From Poa pratensis (taxonomy: Eukaryota > Streptophyta > Magnoliopsida > Poales > Poaceae): a DNA stretch of 64,000 bases. Both the position numbers and the translations under genes were made by a program. Shown piece after piece: positions 1 to 10,499 of this stretch; the first letter of the stretch is position 1; every line of letters begins with the position of its first letter. The notes beneath the pieces are model-generated. The model saw nothing but the letters and a program-made list of their open reading frames with translations, did not search any database and was not told where the DNA came from. The DNA is taken from positions 35,842,063-35,906,062 of the forward strand of contig CAMZMU010000059.1 in the NCBI GenBank assembly GCA_947311845.1, in the 5' to 3' direction.

Positions 1-1108
1 CATAAATAACATGCATCCTCATGTTAAGCTAACCCACGTGAGCAATAAATGAGATGCATACAGCCTCACATTAACTTAATCAAGAGATAAATTACATCTT
101 ATTATTTTCATCACCCCTCATTTTTCAGTCTTATTGTCAATATTGCATCGGTTATATCTTTTAAACAAACGTCCATTTTTTGATATATTTTTATATTTGA
201 GACCTTGTTGAGGAGATCTTCAAAACAAGATAAATATTGGACAGTTTTCATGCATATTTTCAAAAAGTTCAAAATTCAGGTTTTGAAAATGCTATCGAAA
301 CCACAAATATTTCATGCATATTTTCATTATGACTATTTTTGTGACATCACAAATATTTCATAAAAGTTTCGCACATGTAAAACATTTTTTATGGCCAAAT
401 TATTTAAACGAGTAGAATCTTATTGAACATATTTTGATTTCCATATATCAAGTGCGCCTGTGCCCATGTGCCATTAGTCCTAGTGTGACGTCACAAGTAT
501 TTCACAAAAGTTTCGCACATGTAAAACATTTTCATGTGCACTTTATTTTTAGAATAATTTTTTCAATGATTTTCACGAAAAATAAATAAATAAATGTTTC
601 ATAAAATTGAAAGTTTAGTTTTCCTGACTAAAATTCATGATTTTTTAAAAAATAATTTAATAATTCAGAAAAACTTAAAAAAAATTGAAACTTTCAGTCA
701 GGTAAATATTATCAAATATTGAACCTGTACAAAACATTTTGCCAGAGAATAATATTAATTGCAAGCTGGGTTAAACATTTGCCAAAAAGACGAATATATA
801 CACTATATATTCGTTTGAATTTGTTTTGTTGTCCAGAAATTCACGAATAATTTTTGGTGGCCAAATTATTTAAACGAGTAGAATATTTGGTAATTTTTAA
901 GCATAAAAAACTCCAATTTTTTCAATAAATTTTCACGACAAATAAATAAATAATTGTTTCATAAAATTGAAAGTTTAGTTTTCCTAATTAAATTTGATGA
1001 TTTTAGAAATAATTTAATATTTCAGAAAAACTTCAAAAAAATCTGAAAATTTTGATCGGGTAAATATTACCAAATATTGCACCCGTACAAAAAATTGTGT
1101 CGGACAAT
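1..1108. mobile_element. Left arm of an AT-rich inverted-repeat element
   Basis: This stretch is non-coding and AT-rich. About 80-370 is matched in inverted orientation by about 34750-35040: for example the stretch around 130-215 (ATTGCATCGG, TTTATATTTGAGA, GAGGAGATCTTC) reappears reverse-complemented around 34885-34975. The two arms would therefore be the ends of one DNA element now split by the insertion at 1109. The outer end may lie left of base 1, so target duplication and superfamily cannot be read. No transposase is visible, so it would be non-autonomous. A Mutator-like or fold-back element is possible but unproven. Confidence 0.55.
361..1103 (+). repeat. Direct repeats of ~350-465 bases in the AT-rich element
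   Basis: The phrase CCAAATTATTTAAACGAGTAG recurs near 394, 859, 34122 and (one mismatch) 34469. After removing the inserted DNA the spacings are about 465, 355 and 347 bases. The units also share ATTAATTGCAAG...GGGTTAAA and AAATATTACCAAATATTGCACC. This is a short tandem array inside the element; the insertion at 1109 interrupts it between two units. Confidence 0.6.
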
Positions 1109-2020
1109 TGAAAGTGCATGAGCCCTCGTGTATGGTTTTGTTAATTAATGACAATCTCTATGGACTAATGGTTGCATTGAGCTATCCTTATAGGGCTTGT
1201 CCATTGGCAATTAATGCTTGAACACCATGTGTTGGTATCAAGATTGAAAGAAGAAGATAAAGTGATGACCAAAGCAATATTCAAGTCATCATATTCATTA
1301 AGAGAAGAAGATGAAGTGCAAGTTCAAGTTCAAGAGAAGCATCTCGAAGAAATCCTATGCTTGAAGCTTGTCACCCATTTGGAGATAATGGCCAAGTGAA
1401 GATATGTCAAAGAGAGGCTCTCCCATAGTGGTGTATGGGGGAGCGATATGTGAGTCTTCACCAAGCAAAGCGCAATCAAGAAAGGTGGTCCACTTGAAGA
1501 GATCAAGATCGTCATCATCTAGCTTAAGTGGAATGCGCAAGGCAAAGGTATGATCTTGATAGGGTTTCTATTTTACCGGTCTCATGTTGTTAGTGGGAGA
1601 CCGAGTTATAGGATAGATGGCGTACTATCAAGAGGGGCTCTCATGTGAGTAACTTGATCGCATCTTTATGGTGAGCTCAAACCTTTGCATACTTGGCATC
1701 ATCATCTTTCTTGGTTCTTATTTGGTTTTTCTCCTAGTTGGGTTTTTGTACTTGTCGTGATCTTCATGACAAGCCCAAATTCTTCGAAAACGGATTTTGG
1801 TTTGAAAACTTGTTGCGTTTTCGTGTTGGAAATATTATCGGTTTATCCGTGAGGAAAGTTCCACACCTCCCATGTGTGTCAACTTAACTCTATTTATGAT
1901 TCTTAATATTTCCAACAAAATTGGTAGGAAAGCTCTTGTCGTTACCTTTCCAACAAAATTGGTTTCACCTGATTTGGAGTTCGAACGAGAAAGTTATTGC
2001 ATTTCAGGATTTCGGAGTGG

Positions 2021-2223
2021 CTGCAGGAAATCCAGGCCGGAGTTTCCGGTGCCCCCTAGACCGGAGTCTCCGATGTATTCACATCGGAGTCTCCGCACTC
2101 GGGGACCGGAGTCTCCGGCCTGCCGGTTTGGCATTCGTGCCTCCATGGACGGCACTCTCTGCCTCCGGTCCGGAGTTGGTCCGGAGTGACCCCGGAGTCT
2201 CTAGTCTGGCCGGAGTCTCCGCC
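2021..2223. repeat. Palindromic CCGGAGTCTCCGG motif array (part 1)
   Basis: Near-palindromic copies of CGGAGTCTCCG occur five to six times in about 200 bases here. They resume at 32963-33035 on the other side of the nested elements (three more copies). The array therefore belongs to the LTR-like unit and was split by element A, whose target CCGCC lies directly beside a motif copy. Confidence 0.75.
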
Positions 2224-2718
2224 TGACGAGGTGTACCCTCATCAAATCCCATGGTTAAGGACTTAGGGTTGAGATTACGGGGAGAGAACGTGGTAGTACT
2301 GGTAGTTTTGTCGGCTGACAAGCAGAGGCAAAGATTTACCCAGGTTCAGGTCCCTCGGGTGGAGGTAAAGACCCTACTTCCTGCTTGTCTGTTATTGATC
2401 GCTGGAGATTATGAGGTTACAAGGTGGCTCCGGCGAGATGACGATCTCGCAAGAGCTTTGGTGGTTCGAGTATGGCTTTCCCAGATCGGCACCCCTCCCA
2501 GCCTTTAAATAGGCTGGGTCTCGGGAGTTTGTAACCGACCTAGTTTACACATAAGGAAAGTATAAACCGACTATGTCTATATCTAAACTTGGAAGTTACT
2601 CCATCTTGTTGGGCCTCTCGTCTTGGGCTTCGAGTCGTATCTTCGCTATTTGGGCTTTTAGTCATCACGTGCACCAGGTACCCTCACGGTAGGGTACCCG
2701 AGATGTATATCCTTGTCA
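2224..2718 (-). repeat. 3' LTR of element A
   Basis: This 495-base copy starts TGACGAGG and ends CTTGTCA on the plus strand. It matches the split LTR on the right (18455-18496, 25516-25945 and 32933-32957, 497 bases in total). Because the coding genes of A lie on the minus strand, this left copy is the downstream LTR. It carries a TATAAA-poor promoter region; no clear TATA box was found. Confidence 0.88.
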
Positions 2719-2731
2719 GTAGCCCCCGAGT
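2719..2731 (-). other. Polypurine tract of element A
   Basis: Read on the minus strand the bases next to the 3' LTR are CTCGGGGGCTAC followed by the LTR start TGACAAGG. A purine-rich tract ending at the LTR edge is the plus-strand primer of reverse transcription. Its place confirms the minus-strand orientation of A. Confidence 0.75.
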
Positions 2732-4093
2732 ACTTGTCTGACTCGAAGAATCGGGCATGGACTCGTTCGTAAGTGCACGTCTATGCTTAGTATTATATAT
2801 TATAATTGGAATTCCTGTATGAATAGCACATGTTGGCTATGTCGAGTATTTCATCGACTGTGGTTTTTGCTTATGATGATCAAGGGATAATAGCTTAGCA
2901 GGCCCAGTTCACTCGACGGATCGGGACTGGTTAACTACACATTTGGGTAACACCTTACTAGCTTTCAATCAAACTCGAGTCCCCGGACTCGAATCTGGAA
3001 CAAACTGGTCAGATTCGACTAGGCCGCGGGGGTCTTACTGAGTCGATCTGCAGTATAACTTTGAATTTTACCCAACGCGTCCGTCGGGATTTTTCATCAT
3101 GTCTGCTGACACGGAAAGTATAAGGATTGACGTTGCTGGAACGGTCCTTAGCCCAGCTCGAAAGTTCGGCGGGTCTTACCTTTGCACTATGCATGCAGCA
3201 TCCGAGGTATTTGCGACGGACGCAACTCGGGAATGTTTCGAGTATGATTTTGCATATGAACGTAGTCGATATATTCGTCGACTGACATTTGACACTATTT
3301 TATCGGGTGCGCGACAGCGCTCCCGATGGGAGTAGCCCCCGAGATTGTGCTTTATTGATTGCAATGAAGGATAATCTCAAAACCATCTTTCCTACTTTTA
3401 GTCGAAGAAAACCTTTTGCCATAATTCTATCGGGTGCGCGGCAGCGCTCCCGATGGGAGTAGCCCCCGAGATTGTGCTTTATTACTTGTAATGGAGGATA
3501 ATCTCAGAATCACCTGGTCTTGATCATCTTTAGTCGAAGAAATTTTTGATATGCTCCCGATGGGAGTAATATGTCTTTGATCGAAGAGACAGTCGAGTGA
3601 CCATACACTCGACAAACAATCGAGTGATTAATATGCTTTGGGCGAACCCGACATCTTTTCTGAACAAATTTGCTGCAATGACGTCAGGGATGACGTTTTA
3701 TGGCGACTGCGCCACCTGACACGCGGTGGCGTGCGCTATGCTGCGAGAGATGGGACGTGACACGTCTTGTGGGCCCATTGTACAGCCGTTTGGACTGGAT
3801 TTGACCGTTCAGGCACGATTTCTCCGGGGCCATGATGGTAGTTCCTAGATTCCCGTGCGTAGTGGGCGGAGTGGCCGGCGACGGTTGCCCTCCGTGGCTG
3901 CCACGTGTACGGAGAGCTTATTTGCCCACGATCTCGCATCGACGGTGCGGATTCTTTTGCGTTTGAGGTTAAAAAGGGTGCGGCGGCGTAAATAGTGTTT
4001 TTACTTGCCATTTGCTCTCCGCCGCCGCTACTTCTTCTTCCTCCTCTCGCATCGCCATAGCCTCAGAGCAAAGCTTGTGCAACCACCTCCGCC
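2732..4093 (+). promoter_or_regulatory. Untranslated spacer and likely promoter of the antisense gene
   Basis: This stretch lies between the purine tract of A and the start of the plus-strand antisense gene. No open frame with a recognisable domain is present. A TATA-like TTAAAAAGG at 3969-3977 lies about 120 bases before the ATG at 4094 and is the best core promoter candidate. Two copies of a 127-base unit are embedded (see the repeat at 3302). Confidence 0.4.
3302..3560. repeat. 127-base tandem duplication with PPT-like motif
   Basis: ATCGGGTGCGCG at 3302 recurs at 3429. Both copies continue with CAGCGCTCCCGATGGGAGTAGCCCCCGAGATTGTGCTTTATT-type sequence. A third, shortened relic (CTCCCGATGGGAGTA) follows near 3553. 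Each copy contains the complement of the element's purine tract (AGTAGCCCCCGAG). Confidence 0.8.
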
Positions 4094-6714
4094 ATGACGA
4101 AACCTGCCACCCGGAAGGGCAGGAGTGCCGCGAGCGCATCGGCAGACAGCGCCGCTGCCGCTGCCAGCGGTTTGAAGAGGGGCAAGGGCGCCTGGACCAA
4201 GTCCACCTGCAGCAAAAGGATGCTCGCCGGCCTGCGAACGACGGGCTGATCCCTGAGGATGTCTCGCAAGTTCGCATCCCCGGCGCCGAGGTAATCCCGC
4301 GCCCAGGCCCCAATGAGCGGGTCTGTTTTGTGGATTTTGTGAACAGGGGATTCTCCTTCCCTGTTCACAACTTTCTTCGTGCACTGATGCACGTTTATGG
4401 GGTGCAACTGCACGATTTTACGCCCAATGGGCTTTTGCACATTGCGTGTTTTTTCGTTCTTTGCGAGTGCTTCCTGGGCGTCGCACCCCACTTTGGTTTG
4501 TTCCGCCGCATCTTCAATGTCAAGCGCCAGCACAGCACCAAGGGACCTGGTGGTTTTGGAGTACAGGCTCGACCTGATGTCGAGTACTTCAAGATCAACT
4601 TCCTGGAGTCTGTGCAAGGATGGCGCCAGAAGTGGTTCTACATCAAGGATGTGACCATTGGCGCCCAAACCTTCGGGTTGCCTGCCTTTGACGCAGACGC
4701 TCTGGTAAAGAAGAGGCCATCCTGGATTGCCCAGCCGACCGGAGTCGAAGCCGAAGAGGCTGACAGTTTGATGGAGAAGGTGCTGAAGCTTCAGACCACT
4801 GCTGGTCGAGAGGTCACGGGCATCCACCTGCTAGCCATTATGGCCAAGAGGCGAGTGCAACCCCTTCGAGCCCGAGCACATGCTATGTGGGGATACAGTG
4901 GTGCTTCTGACCCAACCCGCTCACGCGCAGTAGAGCTTTCTGATGCGGAGGCGGAGAAGTTGGTAAGAAGCCTTACCAAATTGACTGATGAAGATCCCTG
5001 CGAGATGAACTCGCCTGTGCCTCCTTATGAAACCAGCAACCCTTTACCAGAGGTAACAGTTGATACTATATCTCAGTTGATATGTTATGCATGTGTGATG
5101 TTGAATCCTTTGCTGTTTATTTGTGCAGGGACACAAAATGTATGAGTCGATGCCTCCCTTGCCAGAGAGCGGCCCAGTGCCAGACAATGAGCCTTTCGAG
5201 GCAGATTCTGATGATGAGATGGCCTCACTCGCCACCGCACACACGCCAGAAGCCGATGAGGGCGATGCTGAGGTGCAGGGCAAGCAGAAGCGGACGCGCG
5301 ACGAGGAGGACACCGCTGACTCGGAGGAAAAGGAGGAAGACAGGACGGAGTCGATGACGGCGCCACTCGAGGTTCCCCCGATTCGCTCGCTTCCCCCTCG
5401 ACCACCGAAGAAATCGCGCCCGAGCATGGGTGTGCTTGCACCTGGTCGATTGTGCGACCTTACTGAAGAGTAAGTATTATGTGCATATGCTTTGTCATGT
5501 TATGAATAATACCACCTTGTATACTTATAATGTGTGAAACAGTGTTTCCTCGGATGAGGATATGCCTCCGCCACCTACGGCGGAAAAGAGCAGCGCAGCG
5601 TCCACTGCACGGACGCTGCCACCAGAGCAGCCGCCTACCCCTGCGACTCCTGCCGCTACAGCCACAGCTACGCCACCCGAGCCGGAGGTTGCAGCAACTG
5701 AGAGCGGAGCTGCGGCTGCAGGTGTCCCTGCGTCGACTTCTTCCTTCTTGGAGCACGTAAGTTTGTGCTTGCCGTAGTTTTAATCCTCATCGAATGCGAT
5801 TTTTTTTGCCTAACTCAGTTATTGAGTTATGAATTTGCCCATGTCGTGTACTTAGGCATTTGTGCGAGAGTTGCTGAAGGCTGGTGCCAAGTATGTGCAC
5901 AAGGAGACTGAAGCCGCCACCCTGCAGCAGCAACTCGAAGTTGCAAAGAGTGCGTATCTCTTATGCTATCACCACTTGTTGAGGGTGATTCTCTTGCATC
6001 TGCTGATCATGTGTGTTTGTTTTTGCAGAGGCCGCCGCTGAAGCGGCAGAAAATTTGAACAACGCCACCCGTCGAGTGGCTGATCTGGAGAAGAGGCTGA
6101 AAGCAGCCGAAGTTAGGGAGGAGTCGGCAATTGGTCGACTCTCTGCCGCCAGCACCAGCTTAACTGGTACGAATTTTTGCTCTGTTCCTTAGATGTTTGA
6201 GGTTTCTGATATATGGTGCTGATTATTTGTCCATATGCTAGGCGTGATGGATGGCCCGACTGCTACTGGCAAGCAAAGCCTTGGCACCTCACTTGATGAA
6301 AGTGTGGCTGTCTCGGAGGCTACCAGTAGCAGAGCAGGGGAGATGCTAACGCAGGCGGCGAGTGCCTTGGGCGCCCTCCATGGCAGCTTCTTCCCCGGCG
6401 AGGAGCTACCATCTTCCTTTGCAGAGCTGGTTGATTTATTCAAGCCTGAAGGGACTGCCGTCGCTGACTTCTGTCGCGAGCAAATGGTAAGTGGTGCTCA
6501 GACTACTTTTCTCATGTTGCTCGCGCACGGAGTCGAGGCAGATTTTGACGCAGCCACAAAGAAGTTTCCACGGGGTCCTGATGGCAGAACCGTCGGGCTC
6601 GGCACTTGGATGGAAGCCGCCAAAACATATGCCCAACAGCTGGTAACAACTGTTGAAGAAAGGGCAGCCAAGGTCCAGGCGAAGAAAACTTCCTCCAAGA
6701 AGTCGACGACTTAG
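4094..6714 (+). CDS. Antisense ORF (aORF) of element A, six exons, one frameshift
   Basis: This gene runs opposite to gag-pol. Proposed exons are 4094-5052, 5129-5469, 5543-5756, 5856-5949, 6029-6166 and 6242-6714. All introns are GT-AG, 72-99 bases long, and the reading phase carries across every junction, for example the D codon shared by exons 2 and 3. The total is about 740 codons. Exon 1 holds the domain of the plant family annotated as putative gypsy-type transposon protein (PF04195-like, around residues 70-260). Exon 2 is acidic, exon 3 proline/alanine-rich, and exons 4-5 form a coiled coil. The ATG at 4094 is favoured over an upstream TTG because the basic, Ala/Ser-rich start is typical of the family. 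A one-base deletion near 4245 breaks the frame between that start and the domain; it could be real or a sequencing error. Function is unknown in the family. Confidence 0.72.
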
Positions 6715-7735
6715 CCAGTGACCCCTTTGTTTGACTAGGTCTAGGAATTGCGTCATTTGCTTTTGCTATATGTAAATTATCAGACATCGTATCTGTCTTG
6801 TTATGAAACATGAACTTCAGTGATCGGGAGGCGCAGCCCCCGAGCCTTTTGTTTGAGCTTTTATGCTTCCTTATGCATTGAATTATTCTGACTGTAGAAC
6901 CGAGCTTCTAAACCATCGACTGGCCCTGTTGTGGGTGGTTCTTCGAAGTCACGAAGCGTTAATGACCAGAAAATTATGGACTTTCTTCATCAAAAGCTTT
7001 CCGAAGTTACTCGCGAGCTGAAGGAAACACAAGATGCGTATGCTGAGTTGCAGTCGAGGCCATCCCCAACTACAGAGCGAGAAGCCTTTTTGCTTGAGGA
7101 GTTGGAGAGAGTAAATCTGCAACTCGAATGTAAGACATTTTTGGATCATCGAGATCTATTCTTTGCAAGGTGACTCGACTGGGCGATGATGAGCCCTTTG
7201 CTTTTGCGCAGGTGTTTGCTCTGACCCATAAAGGAGGAGGCACGAATTCAGGATCGACTCGATGGTCATGCGAGTAGCACTGAGTACTCCGCCCACCCCT
7301 TCTGGTCAGACAGGGCGAAGAGCGCCATTTTGGTAAGGCTTCTGGACCGGCTTGGCGCACAGCCATTCGACTGGAGACTTGCAGGTTGGCTTTATTTCGA
7401 GTCCACGAAGCTTTGTTTCCTTTGAATGAGCAACCACAGGGCCTTGTGGCTTTGCTGAAGAAATTTCGAAAAGGCAAGGCGATCAAGAAGTTTGTGCGTG
7501 AGCAACTGATTAGCGGGGCTAACGTTGCTCTTGCCTTTGTGCGATCGCACCTTCCGCACCTTGATTTGAAAAGGATTGCGATGGGACCCGCACCCTACCA
7601 GGTGGTGGTCCTGTGCCGATGGAGGAGCACTACCAAGAGACACGAGTGGACGCATTGGTCCTAATCCATCGTGTGCTGAAGGAGGAGGAAAAATGGACCG
7701 AGCCCAAGGAAGAACCTGTTGAGTAGGTTATGTGT
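6715..7735 (+). pseudogene. Second, divergent copy of the aORF C-terminal part
   Basis: Downstream of the antisense gene a further coiled-coil segment is readable from the acceptor CTGTAG at 6893-6898 (GGSSKSRSVNDQ..., heptad-rich, to about 7133, then donor GTAAGA). After another possible acceptor (GCGCAG ending at 7212) lies a segment at about 7386-7580. That segment has the layout of the last exon at 6242-6714: a short helix, an L-F-P-x-N/E stretch, then FVREQLISGAN matching FCREQMVSGAQ. Frames in between are broken. It may be a decayed tandem copy or an alternative 3' end of the same gene. Confidence 0.5.
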
Positions 7736-8310
7736 ATGGGGGTGACCCAAAGTGTAAAACGCAACACTTGTGATTATTGTACATTATTTGTTTACATGTA
7801 TGCAGCCCCCGAGCCTGTTGAGCGGGGTGTATGAAGCAACATGCTGTAAAATTAGGACTATCCAGCCCCCGTGCATTTTGAGTGAGCTTGATAGAAATAC
7901 TTTAGAGTATCAAACATAAGCTGCACAGCCCCGAGTATTCGTGTGTGGTTATGAATTTTTGCAGTACTTGAAGCTTCACTTGATGCTTCTAGGCTCAACT
8001 CCCGAATAATTGAGTGGTTGAGCAACTTTTGTGTTTATGTATGATTTTTATGACCCAGCCCCCGAGTATTCGAGTGCGGCTGGGGTATTATGTTGTGAAC
8101 AAGCGGAAACACATGCTTTTTGAGATAGCGCAGCCCCCGAGTGCTCGGGTGAGGCTAATTTTGTGAAATCAAGTTATGCGAGTAGTAAGCAGGGAGAAAT
8201 ATGAGGAATCATGAATTATATTCCTTTTTGAATGTTAAGCTGCAGGCCGCCTCATTAAAAACCTTCCAGTCCCCTTAGGTACCCTGGTAAGGAAAAGAGC
8301 GCGTCTGAAA
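7736..8310 (-). repeat. Cluster of purine-tract-like motifs in element A
   Basis: CAGCCCCCGAG or close variants recur near 7804, 7864, 7926, 8057 and 8131, and also near 6831, 3340 and 3460. On the minus strand each reads CTCGGGGGCTG, nearly the same as the purine tract beside the LTR at 2719. No gene is visible here; the stretch separates the end of integrase from the end of the antisense gene. Confidence 0.7.
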
Positions 8311-8496
8311 CCTGCAGCTATCCGACATATGTGCCTATTACATTGTGCGACTGATCAATCTAAGCATAGAAACGGCGCAGCTGCGCAACGTTCCAAGGAT
8401 TATGCGAGAGTTCTCCTGTCTTCGCGTGCTTCAGTCTATGCTCCACCACCAATGACCTCGGTGATGATAAAGGGTCCTTCCCATGGAGAAGCGAGT

Positions 8497-9456
8497 TTAT
8501 GCACCTTCTTTTGCTTCAGTCGAAGTACCAGGTCGCCAACCTCGAAGGACCTGGTACGCAGTCGACGGCTGTGTAGTTGCGGAGGTCCTGCTGATAACAG
8601 CTGTGCGTGCGAGCGCCGTGTTACGTGCTTCTTCTAGCAAGTCGACTGCGTCTTCGAGTGCCTCGTCTGCATCTTCTTCATTGTATGCTTCGACTCTTGG
8701 TGCGTTGAACCTTACGTCTGATGGCAGAATTGCCTCTGCGCCGTAGACCATGAAGAATGGAGTGAATTGCGTTGAGGCGTTGGGTGTTGTGCGTAGGCTC
8801 CATAGCACAGACGGAAGCTCTTCTACCCAAGCACCCGCAGCCCTTTTGAGTGGCACCAGGAGGCGCTTCTTGATTCCACTTGTCACAAGCCCATTGGCCT
8901 TTTCGACTTGGCCGTTTGATTGCGGGTGCGCCACAGATGCATAATTGAGCGTGATATCTTGCTCTTTGCAGAAGGATTTGAATTCCTCAGCCGTGAAGTT
9001 TGTACCGTTGTCAGTGATGATGCTACTTGGCACACCAAAGCGGTATATGATGGATTTTATGAAATTGACTGCTGTAGTGGCAGTCGAACTTGTGATGGGT
9101 ACTGCTTCAATCCACTTGGTGAACTTGTCGACCGCCACCAGAAGGTGAGTATGCCCTCCATGGGAGGATTTTTTGAGTGGCCCAACCATATCGAGCCCCC
9201 ACTGGGCGAAAGGCCAGGCCAATGGTATTGTCTTCAACGCCGATGCGGGTGCGTGCGGCTTTGTGGCGAATTTTTGGCAGCCGATGCACCTTTTGACTAT
9301 GTCCTCCGCGTCTTTGAGTGCTGTGGGCCAGTAGAAGCCTGCGCGAAAGGCTTTGGCTACGAGTGATCGACTGCTGGCGTGATGCCCGCAAGTACCTGCA
9401 TGAATATCACGAAGGATGGCTTGGCCATCTTCAAATGCTATGCAACGCTGGAACAT
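8497..9456 (-). CDS. Integrase of element A
   Basis: The 319-residue frame carries the zinc-binding N-terminus (His around residue 25, CIGC at 57-60) and the catalytic core with D89 (GLDMVG), D149 (TDNGTNF) and E185 (NGQVEKANG). Those residues match the D, D(35)E spacing exactly. The protein would insert the element's cDNA into the chromosome. The frame has no credible own start, as expected for a polyprotein segment; the RNase H end (HIGRESNEEADKLANIG) lies upstream in another frame at 9738-9833, so a frameshift separates them. No chromodomain is visible, in line with the Tat group. The C-terminal tail after about residue 290 looks out of frame. Confidence 0.85.
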   Translation of the reverse strand: MFQRCIAFEDGQAILRDIHAGTCGHHASSRSLVAKAFRAGFYWPTALKDAEDIVKRCIGCQKFATKPHAPASALKTIPLAWPFAQWGLDMVGPLKKSSHGGHTHLLVAVDKFTKWIEAVPITSSTATTAVNFIKSIIYRFGVPSSIITDNGTNFTAEEFKSFCKEQDITLNYASVAHPQSNGQVEKANGLVTSGIKKRLLVPLKRAAGAWVEELPSVLWSLRTTPNASTQFTPFFMVYGAEAILPSDVRFNAPRVEAYNEEDADEALEDAVDLLEEARNTALARTAVISRTSATTQPSTAYQVLRGWRPGTSTEAKEGA

Positions 9457-9737
9457 ACCTGATATGCTGCGTTTGTAAAGTTCACCGTTGATGACAGTGT
9501 ATGCTTTAGATCGTCGAGTGACGCGTCTTGACTCTGTGAAGTCTTCGGGTACCTCGCCGCGGAGTATGTATGCGAGGAAGGGTTGAGTCCAAGTTGGCTC
9601 GATGAGGAGTACCTCGACTGGTGGGTCCTCTGTGCTAGGTGTTTTGCTCTTGGCTGGTGCGGCTGTGCAGGAGTTGCTCGCTTCTTTTTGATTGATCTGT
9701 GCTCGATGCGCTCGAAGAAGACACCAGGTGGCACTGG

Positions 9738-10429
9738 TGCTTTGGTCGCACCAATGTTGGCTAACTTATCTGCTTCTTCATTGCTCTCACGCCCTATGTG
9801 CCGCAACTCGCAGCCTTCGAAGCTGCCCTCCATGATGTTGTACAGTCACGGTAGGCATCATGTTATCTGCGATTGCGTCGCAGCCTTCATTGTTTGCTGC
9901 ACCACCAGATTCGAGTCGCCGTAGATCATCAGTCGAGTGCACCCGAGGGCTTTGGCCATCCTCATGCCATGGATCAGAGCCTCATATTCTGCTTCGTTAT
10001 TGGATGGGAACTCGAATCCCATTTGCAGGATAGCGGAGCTTGTCGCCTTTTGGTGATATGAGGATGACACCTGCGCCTGCGCCTTCGTTTTTCTTCGAGC
10101 CATCAAAGTACATAGTCCAGGAATTGGACACATCTGGTGCTCCTGGGAGCTGAGCTTCAATCCACTCGGTGTGGAAGTCGGGTAAAACTTGTGCTTTGAT
10201 GGCCTTCGGGTAATCATACTTGATGTCTCTTGGTGCTAGCTCGATGAGCCATTTTGCTACTCGCCCAGTTGCATTGGGGTTTGTGAGGATGTCCCCGATC
10301 CCTGAAGTGCTGATTACAGTGATCGGGTGCTCGGAGAAGTAATGCGTCAGCTTCCTTGAGGACATGAACACGGCGTAGCCAGCTTCTGATAGTGCGGGTA
10401 CCGCTGCTTTGATGTGGAGAGCACTTCAC
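9738..10429 (-). pseudogene. RNase H segment of element A (frameshifted)
   Basis: Read on the minus strand this holds YFDGSKKNEGAGAG (first catalytic Asp), NNEAEYEALIHG (catalytic Glu) and YGDSNLVVQQ (third Asp), then HIGRESNEEADKLAN. It degrades the RNA strand of the RNA-DNA hybrid during replication. The frame changes near 10034 where GGATAG stands against GGATGTAG in the second copy at 13406; the second copy reads through. The segment 9927-10429 lies within the duplicated block discussed at 13288. Confidence 0.75.
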
Positions 10430-10499
10430 TCAAGTAATAGACTGGACGTTGTATGCTTTGGGCGTGTCCCTCCTCTCCGTTCGACCACTAGAACAGTGC

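Noticed and set aside
3302..3560. Riboswitch or structured RNA in the GGGTGCGCG...CGCTCCCGA repeats
   Set aside because: The local inverted similarity is short and the unit is a simple tandem duplication within the element spacer.
4063..4827. 254-residue minus-strand frame opposite the antisense gene
   Set aside because: It lies in the sense direction of element A but has no gag or pol domain and mirrors the high-GC exon on the other strand; a shadow frame.
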